64,000 bases of DNA from Planomicrobium stackebrandtii (GTDB lineage: Bacteria; Bacillota; Bacilli; Bacillales_A; Planococcaceae): assembly GCF_030814955.1 (NCBI RefSeq), contig NZ_JAUSWB010000006.1, forward strand, positions 1-64,000, given 5' to 3'. The stretch's first letter is position 1; every line of letters starts with the position of its first letter. Of this stretch, positions 8,119 through 19,430 are shown one piece after another. The notes beneath the pieces were generated by a model that saw only the letters and a list, made by a program, of their open reading frames with translations, had not been told where the DNA came from and made no database searches. Both the position numbers and the translations under genes were made by a program.

Positions 8119-8945
8119 TAGTCTTCAACCTCCACAATTTTTCGGTTTGTCCAAGCAAGCGCCTGTTCCACGCCCCGCTGCAATGTGCTTGTTGTTGTAA
8201 AGTCGTTCAAGTTGATGCCCAGCGTGACTATCGTCTGTGCAATTTCGGGACGTATTCCAACGAGCATGCATTTTGCTCCGACAAGGCGGACAGCATCTGC
8301 GGCCTGAATGATATGGTGCGCGACCATCGTATCCACTACAGGAACTCCGGTAATATCGAGCAATACGACTTCCGCACGGTGCTTGACGACACCCTCCAGC
8401 AAATTCTCCATAATCAATTTCGCTCGCTCCGTGTCGATTGTTCCGACTAACGGCATAACTGATACTTTCTCAAAGACAGGAATAAGCGAAGCTGAGAGTT
8501 CCTGCAACGCAATCTTTTGCAGGCTGACTGTGCGTTCCCAAGTTTTAGAATATGCCTGGATTGTGCTTTCGCGAATCGGCGCGATCCAATTGCTGAATTC
8601 TTTTACATAAGCGGCAATATTGCCTTCATGAATGATTTCTTCTCGAGTCATATTTTCGTAAATAATTTCAGCAAAATGAGTAATTGCTTTTGTCACGAAT
8701 GTAATGGACCATCCGAGGCGAACCACCTTTTCTGCAAAATCGTTTAATCGGCTTTCATATGCTTGATGGCTTTCAAGTAAATTTGAAATCATCAGCTCCG
8801 CAAACTCATGGCTTGTTTGGGTCATTAATTCTTCAGACATCATCTGAAAAGAACGTTCGTTCTCTTCATCCTTCATTTTTTTCTGCCATTGCGAAATGAT
8901 TTCGGTTAAATTGCCCTGTATATATTGAGCCATCTGTTTATTCAT
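8118..8945 (-). CDS. rsbR: RsbR (RsbRA-type) stressosome sensor
   Basis: A 275-residue stressosome sensor with a variable N-terminal non-heme globin-like domain (about 1-130), a J-helix linker and a C-terminal STAS domain with the conserved DTERAK and [17 protein letters not shown] segments that carry the RsbT phosphorylation threonines. The STAS half is very close to B. subtilis RsbRA. I chose the ATG at 8945, which gives the usual 274-275 residues. A TTG at 8984 is in frame, but GGGAGGG lies between the two and about 12 bases from the ATG. It is the first gene of the rsb operon. Confidence 0.93.
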   Translation of the reverse strand: MNKQMAQYIQGNLTEIISQWQKKMKDEENERSFQMMSEELMTQTSHEFAELMISNLLESHQAYESRLNDFAEKVVRLGWSITFVTKAITHFAEIIYENMTREEIIHEGNIAAYVKEFSNWIAPIRESTIQAYSKTWERTVSLQKIALQELSASLIPVFEKVSVMPLVGTIDTERAKLIMENLLEGVVKHRAEVVLLDITGVPVVDTMVAHHIIQAADAVRLVGAKCMLVGIRPEIAQTIVTLGINLNDFTTTSTLQRGVEQALAWTNRKIVEVED

Positions 8946-9063
8946 ACTGGTTAAAAACCCTCCCTGTGACACTATGTATCTCAAATTTTATCTGCTACTC
9001 TTTATTGTATCGGAAATTCGTTTTTTTCACATCTTTTTTGTCGGTAAGCCCATTTCCTGGAAT

Positions 9064-9100
9064 AAAAGGCACCTTGAGAAAAATCCTCAAGGTGCCTTTT
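9064..9100 (-). terminator. terminator after ndoA
   Basis: A perfect 15-bp stem (AAAAGGCACCTTGAG / CTCAAGGTGCCTTTT) separates ndoA from rsbR. It ends the alr-ndoAI-ndoA transcript. Partial readthrough into rsbR is possible, because only a weak candidate promoter (TACAAT with a poor -35) precedes rsbR. Confidence 0.85.
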
Positions 9101-9115
9101 ACGGAGTATGTATGC

Positions 9116-9466
9116 TTAAAATTTTACGAGGCCGACACTGATTTCCAGTGCTTCGTCCACTTTTTCCATCAGCGTGTCGTCAAGTTGAGTGATTTTATCG
9201 GTTAGCCGCGACTTATCAATGGTCCGCAATTGTTCAAGCAGAATAACAGAATCACGTTCAAAACCATATTTTTTGGCGTTGATCTCTACATGAGTCGGCA
9301 ATTTGGCTTTTTGAATCTGCGCTGTAATTGCAGCAATGATTACAGTGGGACTGAAACGATTCCCTATATCGTTTTGAATCACCAGAACCGGGCGGGTCCC
9401 ACCTTGCTCAGACCCGACGACTGGCGATAGTTCTGCAAAAAAAACATCCCCGCGTTTTACAATCAA
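9116..9466 (-). CDS. ndoA: NdoA/MazF-type endoribonuclease toxin (EndoA)
   Basis: A 116-residue PemK/MazF toxin, very close to B. subtilis NdoA (YdcE). The N-terminal motif [20 protein letters not shown] and the catalytic region around Arg25 ([13 protein letters not shown]) are intact. Family members cut single-stranded RNA at UACAU-like sites. It lies four bases downstream of its antitoxin and upstream of rsbR, the arrangement conserved in Bacillaceae. Confidence 0.96.
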   Translation of the reverse strand: MIVKRGDVFFAELSPVVGSEQGGTRPVLVIQNDIGNRFSPTVIIAAITAQIQKAKLPTHVEINAKKYGFERDSVILLEQLRTIDKSRLTDKITQLDDTLMEKVDEALEISVGLVKF

Positions 9467-9470
9467 GTTG

Positions 9471-9764
9471 TCACCCTCCGCTTACGAGTCGCACTGTCGT
9501 GTGCTCCGCTTCGTACTCAGCGTGAGAACATTCACAAGCAATCGATAGATTGATCTGTGACATCTCCACGTAGCCCTTGATCATCGCTTCCCGAATATGA
9601 TATGAGTCGTACAGATTCTTAGTTACCCGATGCGTGGAAACATAAATATAATCTCCACTTTCTTGAACACGTTCATCTGAATGAGTTGTCAACTCCGAAA
9701 TAAATTGTTTTGGCAATTTTACAACCACTTCTTTTGTCTTTGACTTCTCGTACACAGCCGACAC
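9471..9764 (-). CDS. ndoAI: NdoAI antitoxin (EndoAI)
   Basis: A 97-residue antitoxin of the ribbon-helix-helix type, equivalent to B. subtilis YdcD/EndoAI. The N-terminal half ([17 protein letters not shown]) has the RHH pattern, and the C-terminal tail would occupy the toxin RNA groove. It pairs with ndoA four bases downstream, so antitoxin is translated first. Confidence 0.92.
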   Translation of the reverse strand: MSAVYEKSKTKEVVVKLPKQFISELTTHSDERVQESGDYIYVSTHRVTKNLYDSYHIREAMIKGYVEMSQINLSIACECSHAEYEAEHTTVRLVSGG

Positions 9765-9798
9765 CTCCGAAAATCCCGTTCTTCTGTCTTTATCTTTC

Positions 9799-10956
9799 TT
9801 ATCTTAACATTGTATCGGGTTCCTGAAAAGGTAAATCGGCAACTTCGGTGCTGTCCGAGTAAATCCGGGGCACCCGTTTTGTTAAAATACAAGGAATTTC
9901 ATAAGGGATCGTTTCCAGTCTGCGCGCCCATTCATCAATGAAAATCCGCTGTCCGCCCTGGCTTCCAATCAGCTGCACTTTTTCTCCAACCGGTAATTTT
10001 TCAGACAAGCGAATCATGCACTGGTCCATGCAAATCCGGCCCACAATCGGCACGCGCCTTCCCTGCACCAAAACCTCCTGCCCTTGCAGCCCTCGGAGCA
10101 TGCCATCTGCATAACCGATCGGCAAAGTCGCAATCCACTCATCCTGCTCAGCGCGGTATGTCGCCCCATAGCTCAGTCCTTCGCCGGCTTTCACTTTTTT
10201 CACATGAATGATTTCCGTTTCCAGGCTGAGAGCCGGCTGCAATTCAAAATCCATTTCCTGCCCCACATAAGGAGAAGGGGCAATGCCGTACAAGGAAATC
10301 CCAACGCGAACGGCATCACAGGCAATTTCCCTGTGCATAATGGCAGCGGCACTATTGGAGACATGAACCATCACAGAAGGATCGTCCACCTTTTCTATAA
10401 CAGCTTTCATTGCGCTTACCTGCTCCAGGAACAGTGAAGAATCCTCTTCATCGGCCGTTGCAAAGTGCGTAAAAATTCCTTTAAAGGCAAAATCATGGTC
10501 ACTGATAAACCCCAGCGCCTCATCCACTTCATCCACCTGAATGCCGATGCGCCGCATTCCAGTATCGACTTTCAAATGGATATTTAACCGGTTTAAATTT
10601 GGCGACACATGCATCGCCGCCATGGATAGCCAATCCAAAGAAACTGCAGTAACGATAATGTTGCGCTGCTGTGCGACTGAAATAAAGCTCGATGGAGTCG
10701 CCCCCATTACGAGCAACTCGGTTTCAATGCCTTCATCGCGCAGAAAAAGAGCTTCGTCCGGAGTTGCAACCGCCAGCATAGTGACACCACTTTCAATCGC
10801 AGTCTTGGCCACCGCCAACACTCCGTGGCCATATGCATCAGCTTTCACCACTGCGATTACTTGCGCTTTTCCGCTCTTTTGTTGAAAAGCCGATAAATTC
10901 TTTTTGATTGCACCTAAATCTATGACCGCTTTTGTCGGCCGATATTGTTCCGTCAT
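9799..10956 (-). CDS. alr: alanine racemase
   Basis: A 385-residue fold-type III PLP enzyme that interconverts L- and D-alanine for peptidoglycan. The PLP lysine motif AVVKADAYGHG is near residue 40, and the second catalytic tyrosine lies in GLSYGATY (about residue 265). The start is the ATG at 10956, preceded by GGCGGTG. An in-frame ATG at 10971 lacks a ribosome binding site. It directly follows acpS; the lipoprotein gene ydcC found between these genes in B. subtilis is absent. Confidence 0.95.
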   Translation of the reverse strand: MTEQYRPTKAVIDLGAIKKNLSAFQQKSGKAQVIAVVKADAYGHGVLAVAKTAIESGVTMLAVATPDEALFLRDEGIETELLVMGATPSSFISVAQQRNIIVTAVSLDWLSMAAMHVSPNLNRLNIHLKVDTGMRRIGIQVDEVDEALGFISDHDFAFKGIFTHFATADEEDSSLFLEQVSAMKAVIEKVDDPSVMVHVSNSAAAIMHREIACDAVRVGISLYGIAPSPYVGQEMDFELQPALSLETEIIHVKKVKAGEGLSYGATYRAEQDEWIATLPIGYADGMLRGLQGQEVLVQGRRVPIVGRICMDQCMIRLSEKLPVGEKVQLIGSQGGQRIFIDEWARRLETIPYEIPCILTKRVPRIYSDSTEVADLPFQEPDTMLR

Positions 10957-10971
10957 CGTAACACCGCCCAT

Positions 10972-11325
10972 TTAAATTGTTTGTATGAGAACTTGCGCTG
11001 CTGCAAATTCCTTTGAATGCGTAATGGACACCATGCCCGTTTCGACGTCCTGAAAATAAACACTTGGCTTGCCCTTGGCATCTTTTCTGATTTCGATATC
11101 CTGAAAAGAACAGGCACCGCCAATTCCCGTGCCTTTTGCTTTGGAAAAAGCTTCTTTTGCTGCAAAGCGGCCAGCTAAATACTCTACTTTACGCGCCGCT
11201 GTTAAACGGCTGTATTCATTTTGCTCATATTCGGTTAAAACACGCTCCCGAAATTTTGGTGATTTAGCATCCAGTCGCCGGATTCGTGACAATTCGACAA
11301 CATCCAAACCGATTCCTGTAATCAT
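10972..11325 (-). CDS. acpS: holo-[acyl-carrier-protein] synthase
   Basis: A 117-residue phosphopantetheinyl transferase that loads 4'-phosphopantetheine from CoA onto apo-ACP for fatty acid synthesis. The Mg2+/CoA motifs GIGLDVVELSRI at the N terminus and RFAAKEAFSKA are intact. The start is the ATG at 11325, preceded by AAAGGAG; the upstream in-frame extension to 11349 has no support. It lies immediately upstream of alr. Confidence 0.95.
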   Translation of the reverse strand: MITGIGLDVVELSRIRRLDAKSPKFRERVLTEYEQNEYSRLTAARKVEYLAGRFAAKEAFSKAKGTGIGGACSFQDIEIRKDAKGKPSVYFQDVETGMVSITHSKEFAAAQVLIQTI

Positions 11326-11393
11326 AAATGTTTCTCCTTTCAATCGCAAACAGGTAACAGGTATAATTAAAGATATGAAATAGAGGTGACAAA

Positions 11394-12002
11394 ATGTTTA
11401 TTCGAACAGAAAGTTTTAAGCAATATCTGCGGATGTATCCGGTCGTTTCCACTATAATCGCTCTTAATCTCTTGGTTTATGTATTGGCATTGCTGCCATT
11501 ATTGGGTGATTGGCTTTACTTTTATGGTGTCGGCTCCAATTTTTACATTGCAGAAGGCCAATGGTGGCGCTTTTTTACACCTATGTTTCTTCATGGCGGG
11601 TTGATGCATTTGCTGTTTAATATGTTTTCACTGTTCCTATTCGGACCTGAATTAGAGCGCTTAACCGGCAAAGTCCGGTTTATCACGATCTACTTGTTGG
11701 CAGGATTATTCGCTTCAGCGGCTACCTACTTTTTGCAGCCGCTCGATTACGCCCATGTCGGAGCCAGCGGTGCCATTTTTGGTGTTTTCGGTGCATTCGG
11801 TGCGTTGGTGTATTATGGAGGACGCGCTTTGCCGCAGCTCAAACAAATTATACTCCCAATTATCGTTATTAGTATAGTCATGACTTTCCTGACGCCAAAT
11901 GTCAATGTTACAGCACACATTGCCGGAATGATTACCGGATTTTTAATCGGCCTCAGCTATTTTCATCCAAAGCGGATTGTCAGCTGGCGCGCTAAAAAAT
12001 AA
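11394..12002 (+). CDS. rhomboid family intramembrane serine protease (YdcA-like)
   Basis: A 202-residue protein with six predicted membrane segments. The catalytic serine is Ser125 in GASGAIFG and the catalytic histidine is His175 in NVTAHIAGM. The HGGLMHLLFNM motif of the family is also present. This is the ortholog position of B. subtilis ydcA, divergent from acpS. AGAGGTGA lies just upstream of the ATG. The substrate is unknown. Confidence 0.92.
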   Translation: MFIRTESFKQYLRMYPVVSTIIALNLLVYVLALLPLLGDWLYFYGVGSNFYIAEGQWWRFFTPMFLHGGLMHLLFNMFSLFLFGPELERLTGKVRFITIYLLAGLFASAATYFLQPLDYAHVGASGAIFGVFGAFGALVYYGGRALPQLKQIILPIIVISIVMTFLTPNVNVTAHIAGMITGFLIGLSYFHPKRIVSWRAKK

Positions 12003-12039
12003 AGACAGCCGGAATTAAAACTTCCGGCTGTCTTTTTTT
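12003..12039. terminator. bidirectional terminator between rhomboid gene and ydbT
   Basis: A 12-bp stem AGACAGCCGGAA / TTCCGGCTGTCT is followed by seven T on the plus strand and preceded by an A-run. It lies between two convergent genes and can serve both. Confidence 0.85.
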
Positions 12040-12056
12040 CGAGGAAATATAATTGT

Positions 12057-13568
12057 TCAGCTGTCTGTTTCTTTTGTGCCGGATGGTTCATACCAGGCCA
12101 AAATTCGGCTGGCATCTTCTTTTTCCATATGCGGAGTGGCCGCAACAGCACCCATCATGCCGGATTTGATCGTTGAACTGATAGAAGCGATGTCCTTGCG
12201 CCGCTGGAAATAACTTTGTGTCACTTGGATTACCTGCACTCGTTTTTTCAGCATGAAGAAACGGTGCTTGCTGAACCCTCGGAATTGCATCGTTAATTGT
12301 TTTTCACCGAGCGCATAACCGGCTGTCCGGTGCTGCCAAATCCCGACAGCAATAACAATTGGCACTAGAATCAGCGCCAGCAGACCATAAGGATAGAAAA
12401 AATACCCCACAGCGGCAAACAACGGCAACAGCCAAAGCAAGTCTAGCCGGTAGAAAAAATGAACGCTGCGTTTCGGTGCCTTGATCAATTCCGGCGTCCA
12501 TTCCAGCTCAGGGAACAAGTCTGCCAGTATCGGCAACATCCGCTCTGTCTTTACCAAAGGAAACAAACGAATTTTTTCATCTTTGTCCCCAATGGAACCG
12601 CCCGCACTTTCAACCAGAACCGTGGCATACCCGAACATTTCACGCAACGGGTTTTGGCTCACTTTGATTCCTTGTACGCGCTTCAATGGTACCGATACTT
12701 TCTTCTTCTCCAATAACCCTCTGGTAATATAGATGTGGTCCTCGTCGCGCTGAATGGTGAATTGGTAATTCGCTATAATGGTCATAATGACTGAAATGAT
12801 CCACGCAATCAACAGCACCAAAAAGATTGTCAAAGCCACGATCAATACACCAAAACGAAGAAACAGCATGACTTCCTCGTAAATTGCATCATACGGAATC
12901 AATTCCGAAAACTGCGACAGAAAAAGCGCAACTGCTGAAATTACTACGCCAATCCCTCCGGAAGTCGTAGCAAGAATCAATAATTCCTTCATAGACATGG
13001 TGTAAAGCACTGTTGCTTCTTTTTTGGCTGGCGCTTCTACATATTCCACTGGCCCCATAACTGGAAGGGCTTCTTTCGGAAGCTGGTATTTGGCCTTTTC
13101 CATTTCGCTTTCGATGCGGTCTGCATCTTCTCGTGATATCGCTGTCAGTTCAGCCTCTGCCTGCCCAACTTTCCCGGAACCTCCTGTTTCCACTTTCACC
13201 TTCACCAAACCGAGCGGCCGGTGGAAAATGCCTTCCGTGTAATTCAGGCTTTGAATCCGGTCAAAAGGGATATATCTCTTTTTCTTTACAAAAAGCCCAT
13301 ATTCAATGCGCAATTCTCCATCCTCAAACCAGTAAACAAAGCGTTTCCATTTAATGATTCCAGCTACCAGCATGAATATCAGCACAACACTGCCTATCAT
13401 AAGCGGAATCAAACCCTGCCATCCTTGATTGAACATTGCACTAATGCCGCCATCTCTAAATATATTGACGCCAAAAATGATGATAAAAGGCACAATCAGC
13501 TCTTTCAAGCCTTTAATAAAATTTAAAAACGCTGAAATAGGATGCAGCTTATAACGTTCTTCATACAT
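12057..13568 (-). CDS. PH-domain (bPH2) membrane protein YdbT
   Basis: A 503-residue membrane protein matching B. subtilis YdbT: three bacterial PH (bPH2) domains alternating with paired transmembrane segments near residues 20-65, 195-265 and 365-405. The domains recur as related blocks (FEDGELRIEYGLFVKKKRYIPFDRIQSL; YITRGLLEKKKVSVPLKRVQGIK). It overlaps ydbS by eight bases. The B. subtilis pair YdbST has been linked to resistance to certain antimicrobial peptides, and the mechanism is not evident from sequence. Confidence 0.87.
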   Translation of the reverse strand: MYEERYKLHPISAFLNFIKGLKELIVPFIIIFGVNIFRDGGISAMFNQGWQGLIPLMIGSVVLIFMLVAGIIKWKRFVYWFEDGELRIEYGLFVKKKRYIPFDRIQSLNYTEGIFHRPLGLVKVKVETGGSGKVGQAEAELTAISREDADRIESEMEKAKYQLPKEALPVMGPVEYVEAPAKKEATVLYTMSMKELLILATTSGGIGVVISAVALFLSQFSELIPYDAIYEEVMLFLRFGVLIVALTIFLVLLIAWIISVIMTIIANYQFTIQRDEDHIYITRGLLEKKKVSVPLKRVQGIKVSQNPLREMFGYATVLVESAGGSIGDKDEKIRLFPLVKTERMLPILADLFPELEWTPELIKAPKRSVHFFYRLDLLWLLPLFAAVGYFFYPYGLLALILVPIVIAVGIWQHRTAGYALGEKQLTMQFRGFSKHRFFMLKKRVQVIQVTQSYFQRRKDIASISSTIKSGMMGAVAATPHMEKEDASRILAWYEPSGTKETDS

Positions 13569-14040
13569 CGTCTTCCGCCACCCTTGCCAATACCGAAATT
13601 CTAGCTCTCAGTTCATCCGCTTCTGCCGTGACCAACGCAGGAATTGTGTGAGTCGTGGCAGCGGTTGAAATGGAGATTTCGGCTAGGTCATACTTCCGCA
13701 AAATCGGTCCCTGTTCAGTATCCACATGCTGCACCCGCACCATCGGCACCAGCGTGCGGGTAACGACGAACAATCCATGCTGCAATTCAATCTCCTGTTC
13801 CCGTACTTCGTAGCGCCAGCGCTGCCAACGGATTTTTGGAAACAAGTAAATCAACAGAAAGCCGAACAGCAAAATGACCGCTCCGTATACAGCATACAGC
13901 CATTGCGGCCAGTCAAAGAAATACGTCAATACCCCCGCTCCAATTGCAATCAGCGCGATAACCGCAGTTTCCATACTGCCATATACACGCCAAACGGTTA
14001 ACCCTTTTCGGGAAATTTGATTTTTTGGTTGATTGTCCAT
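13561..14040 (-). CDS. PH-domain (bPH2) membrane protein YdbS
   Basis: A 159-residue protein with two N-terminal membrane segments (about 20-65) and one bPH2 domain (REQEIELQHGLFVVTRTLVPMVRVQHVDTEQGPI). The length equals B. subtilis YdbS when the ATG at 14040 is used, which has GGAGAG six bases upstream. The upstream in-frame ATG at 14070 lacks a site. It is coupled to ydbT by overlap and probably works with it in the membrane. Confidence 0.88.
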   Translation of the reverse strand: MDNQPKNQISRKGLTVWRVYGSMETAVIALIAIGAGVLTYFFDWPQWLYAVYGAVILLFGFLLIYLFPKIRWQRWRYEVREQEIELQHGLFVVTRTLVPMVRVQHVDTEQGPILRKYDLAEISISTAATTHTIPALVTAEADELRARISVLARVAEDDV

Positions 14041-14123
14041 TTGCTTCTCTCCAATCGCTCGCCTACCCATTATACGGTTTATTGATCATAACGTTTCATT
14101 CAATTGTAACCGATATCCGGACA

Positions 14124-14171
14124 GCAAAAAAGGACGTACACAAAACAGTTTCCTGTTTTGTGTACGTCCTT
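14124..14171 (-). terminator. terminator after cshA
   Basis: A 19-bp perfect stem (AAGGACGTACACAAAACAG and its complement, 14130-14171) with a 4-base loop is followed on the minus strand by a T-run. It is one of the strongest hairpins in the window. Confidence 0.92.
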
Positions 14172-14184
14172 GAATTAATCGGTA

Positions 14185-16038
<1,854 letters not shown>

Positions 16039-16737
16039 TTACTCTGCACCTTTATTCATAAAAGCAAAAGCTTCCCTAAACCAATCTTCGCAGTCATCGC
16101 TGTAGCAAATTAAATGTTTGCCGGTTTCTGAGTGGATCCTGTGCTTTTCATCGGAACCGATGTGGTTATAAATGAAGTCTGCAGCTGAAGCCGGGACCAC
16201 GCTGTCTTTGCCGCCTTGGACAATGCAAACTGGAACTTTGATCTTGTCATAATACGGCTCCACCATCTTGACTACCCGCAAAAACTCGACAGCTGAACTG
16301 ATCGGCGTATTCGTCAGCTTGTATTCGTAAAGATGGAAAGATGCGTTTTCAGCTATTTTTCCAGACAGTACATCCCGCATGGCTTCCTGCACTTCCACGA
16401 AAATCTGGGCTGGGCTGATGTATTTAGCCGCAGCACTTAACAGAACCAGCCTGTCGATTTTGTAGCGCATCGCCAAATACATGGCAATCAAGCCGCCCAT
16501 TGAAAAGCCGACAATGATGATGCGATCTGCTGATTTCTTCAGCCTTTTCAATGCCAATTCCGCTTCCATCATCCAGCTTTCGGCTGAAATGCTCTTTAAA
16601 GCCAGTTTTTCACCATGTCCCGGTAGAGTTGGTATTTCCACAACCCAATCGGTTTGCTCTGTTAGAAAATCAGCAAACGGTTCAACTTCAAACGGGCCTC
16701 CTGTGAAACCATGGATGCAAAGAACGCCAGTCTTCAA
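16039..16737 (-). CDS. alpha/beta hydrolase, Est30-type carboxylesterase
   Basis: A 232-residue alpha/beta-hydrolase similar to Geobacillus Est30/B. subtilis YvaK. The nucleophile is Ser79 in GFSMGG, the acid is Asp178 in GGKDSVVP and the base is His208 in TGKHLI. The oxyanion region HGFTGGP is near the N terminus. It hydrolyses short acyl esters in related enzymes; the physiological substrate is unknown. The start is TTG with GAGG upstream. It stands alone between murF and cshA, separated from murF by a palindromic repeat. Confidence 0.9.
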   Translation of the reverse strand: MKTGVLCIHGFTGGPFEVEPFADFLTEQTDWVVEIPTLPGHGEKLALKSISAESWMMEAELALKRLKKSADRIIIVGFSMGGLIAMYLAMRYKIDRLVLLSAAAKYISPAQIFVEVQEAMRDVLSGKIAENASFHLYEYKLTNTPISSAVEFLRVVKMVEPYYDKIKVPVCIVQGGKDSVVPASAADFIYNHIGSDEKHRIHSETGKHLICYSDDCEDWFREAFAFMNKGAE

Positions 16738-16782
16738 ATTGTTTCCCTCTTTTCACTGCTAAGCAGCATCGCTTTATGCCAG

Positions 16783-16940
16783 TTGCCCAACCAGTCGCTT
16801 GCGCTTTTCTTTATTGTCCAGACTCCAGCAGCCAGCCCCTCGAGTCGCTTCACCCTTACCGACAATGGCAAAGAACGCCATTTCCGGTAAGGCTTCCAGC
16901 GCTTGTCGGGGCTAAACGGCTGCTTCCGCTTTTCTTTATT
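16783..16940. repeat. imperfect palindromic intergenic repeat
   Basis: This 198-base gap between murF and the esterase gene is filled by nested inverted repeats. AGCCCC...GAGTCGCTT pairs imperfectly with AGCGCTTGTCGGGGCT, with TTACCG/CGGTAA and AATGGC/GCCATT inside. The block is framed by two direct copies of CGCTTTTCTTTATT. It resembles REP-like elements scattered in Planococcaceae genomes. No ORF in it is believable. Confidence 0.6.
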
Positions 16941-18297
16941 CAGGCTTCGTGAAGGGTTCAATGATGTTTTCCAGAGCCATGCCCCGGGAACCTTTCACCA
17001 AAATCACCGAGTCTTTGTTTGTGTATTTTTTCAACAGGTCGATAATCGGGCCGTAATCATTTTCGCTCCACAGCAGCTTGCCGCTGTAGTCAGGCTGGAG
17101 CTTGTCGTATAGCCATTTCATGCGCGGGCCATAGAGGCACACCCCAGTCAGACTGCCAGAAATGTATTTGCTCAACGCTTCGTGATAAGTTTGTTCGTCA
17201 TCTCCGAGTTCCAGCATATCGCCAAGAACGACCCATTTCTTTTCCTTCATCGTTGTTTCACGAATGAAATTCAAAGCCGCATTCATTGATGATGGAGCAG
17301 CGTTGTAAGCGTCATTGATGAACATCGCGCCGTTTTGTGCTTGAACCATTTGCATGCGCATATCGGTTAAAGCCGCATCCTTCAAGGATTTCCGAATTTG
17401 TTCTTCCGACAAACCTGCTTCAAGCGCAATCAAGATAGCTGCCAATGTATTTTTTACCTGATGTTCACCTAATACCGGAATGGTGAACGCGGCATCTATA
17501 ATTCCACTGACCATAAAACTGCTGCCGTTTTCAGTAGCTTTGATATCTGTCACTGTCAATTCGTTATTGTCGTCAAATCCAAAAGAAACGCCTTGCGGAA
17601 AATCTTCCATAAAAGGCTGCAGCAGGGGCTCGTCTCCGTCATAGAAAAGTTTGCCGTGTTGCTGAAGGCCGGCAGTGATTTCGAACTTTGCTTCTGCAAT
17701 GGCTTCACGCGATCCCAGATCCTGCAAATGCGCTTCCCCAATGTTGGTGATAATGGCGTAATCGGGACGGGCCAGCTCAGATAGAAATTCAATCTGCCCT
17801 TTGCCGCTCATGCCCATTTCCAGGACAGCGACTTTGGTGTCTTCATCCAAAGAAAGGATTGTCAAAGGGAGACCCAGTTCATTGTTGAAGTTGCCCGGTG
17901 TTTTTTGCACTTTGAAATAAGGTTTTAACACACTTGCCACCAGATCTTTTGTCGAAGTTTTGCCGTTGGAACCTGTAATTCCAATAACCAGCGCCGACAA
18001 TTCATCGCGGTAAGCACGGGCCATTTCCTGCAAAGCGGCTTCGCAGTCATCCACATACAGCAAAGGCAGATCTTCCGGGGCACCGGGTTCATCGCGCTGC
18101 CATAAAGAAGCCGCCGCACCTAATTCAATGGCTGAACGGACATATTTATGTCCATTCACATTTTCGCCACGGAAAGGAATGAACAAATCGCCTGGCTTAA
18201 GCGTTCTCGTATTAATCGAGGCCCCTGTAATGTCAAAGCCTTTTAAATTAGTTTTGATATTCAGCCATTTGGCTACTTGCTCAATCTTTTTTTTCAT
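16936..18297 (-). CDS. murF: UDP-N-acetylmuramoyl-tripeptide--D-alanyl-D-alanine ligase
   Basis: A 453-residue Mur ligase that adds D-Ala-D-Ala to the UDP-MurNAc-tripeptide in the cytoplasm. The ATP-binding P-loop ITGSNGKTSTKD lies near residue 107, the central GEAHLQDLGS and the C-terminal domain with GDMLELG follow. The start has GGAG nine bases upstream. It follows ddl by 13 bases, so the ligase making D-Ala-D-Ala and the one using it are co-transcribed. Confidence 0.96.
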   Translation of the reverse strand: MKKKIEQVAKWLNIKTNLKGFDITGASINTRTLKPGDLFIPFRGENVNGHKYVRSAIELGAAASLWQRDEPGAPEDLPLLYVDDCEAALQEMARAYRDELSALVIGITGSNGKTSTKDLVASVLKPYFKVQKTPGNFNNELGLPLTILSLDEDTKVAVLEMGMSGKGQIEFLSELARPDYAIITNIGEAHLQDLGSREAIAEAKFEITAGLQQHGKLFYDGDEPLLQPFMEDFPQGVSFGFDDNNELTVTDIKATENGSSFMVSGIIDAAFTIPVLGEHQVKNTLAAILIALEAGLSEEQIRKSLKDAALTDMRMQMVQAQNGAMFINDAYNAAPSSMNAALNFIRETTMKEKKWVVLGDMLELGDDEQTYHEALSKYISGSLTGVCLYGPRMKWLYDKLQPDYSGKLLWSENDYGPIIDLLKKYTNKDSVILVKGSRGMALENIIEPFTKPE

Positions 18298-18310
18298 TTG
18301 GTTTCTCCAC

Positions 18311-19381
18311 TCAATCTATTTTAACTTGCAGTAATTGTTTTTCTTCATGACGTTCAATCGCTAAAGCGATCAGGCGTTCAATCAGTTCCGGGTACGGCAA
18401 TCCGGTGTGTTCCCAAAGCAGCGGGAACATGCTGTAAGGCGTGAAGCCCGGCAAGGTATTGACTTCATTGATCAAAATTTCGTTGGCTTCAGTGACAAAA
18501 AAGTCTGCACGCACAAGTCCCGAACAATCCAGGATTTTAAAAGCTTTCTTGGCGTCAGTTTGCAATTTCTCATAAACTGCATTGTCCAGCTCAGCAGGAA
18601 TAATCATCGCTGTATTGCCGTCTTTGTATTTTGCCTGGTAATCATAAAACGCTTTTAGCGGTTTGATCTCTCCGGCAACCGAGCAGTCAGGCTCATCATT
18701 TCCAAGCACACCCACTTCAATTTCACGGGCAACCACTCCCTGCTCGACGACAATCTTACGGTCAAACTTCAAGGCTTCTTTAATGGCTGCAATCAATTCT
18801 TCACGAGTATCCGCCTTGCTGATGCCGACACTCGATCCTAAATTCGCGGGCTTTACAAAAACCGGCCAAGCGAGTTCTGCCTCTATTTTATCCAGCCAGA
18901 AATCCTGCTTCTTGTCCCAGTCTCTTCTTATAAAATACACATAAGGGGTTTGTTTTAAACCTGCCTGTTCGAACAATTGCTTCATGACCACTTTGTCCAT
19001 GCCTGCCGATGATGCCAGCACACCATTCCCAACATATGGGATATTCATGACTTCAAGCAATCCCTGGACAGTGCCGTCTTCCCCGTTCGGTCCGTGCAAT
19101 AAAGGAATGATGACATTCAGCGCTTCACCGCTTTCGGCGGGAAGGAATCCGGAGATGTCATTCGGCTTTGAAGATTGTCCAGCCAACTGAAGCTGTTCAA
19201 TTGTTTTTGCCGTTTCTTCCAGGCGGGCGCCTTTTCTCCATTCGCCATCCTGCGTGATGTAGATCGGATACACTTCATATGCATCAAAATCAATAGCTTT
19301 TGTAACTGCAAGGGCGGTTGACAGGGAAACTTCATGCTCTGCCGATTTGCCTCCATATAATAAACCAATTCTTTTTTTCAT
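18311..19381 (-). CDS. ddl: D-alanine--D-alanine ligase
   Basis: A 356-residue ATP-grasp enzyme. N-terminal [15 protein letters not shown], central [31 protein letters not shown], and C-terminal RADFFV...[17 protein letters not shown] (metal and substrate binding) are all intact. It forms the D-Ala-D-Ala dipeptide for peptidoglycan. It is the first gene of the ddl-murF unit, with GAGG upstream of the ATG. Confidence 0.96.
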   Translation of the reverse strand: MKKRIGLLYGGKSAEHEVSLSTALAVTKAIDFDAYEVYPIYITQDGEWRKGARLEETAKTIEQLQLAGQSSKPNDISGFLPAESGEALNVIIPLLHGPNGEDGTVQGLLEVMNIPYVGNGVLASSAGMDKVVMKQLFEQAGLKQTPYVYFIRRDWDKKQDFWLDKIEAELAWPVFVKPANLGSSVGISKADTREELIAAIKEALKFDRKIVVEQGVVAREIEVGVLGNDEPDCSVAGEIKPLKAFYDYQAKYKDGNTAMIIPAELDNAVYEKLQTDAKKAFKILDCSGLVRADFFVTEANEILINEVNTLPGFTPYSMFPLLWEHTGLPYPELIERLIALAIERHEEKQLLQVKID

Positions 19382-19430
19382 CCAAGAAACCTCATTTCAT
19401 TATCCATATTGCTTAGTTTATCACGAACCT

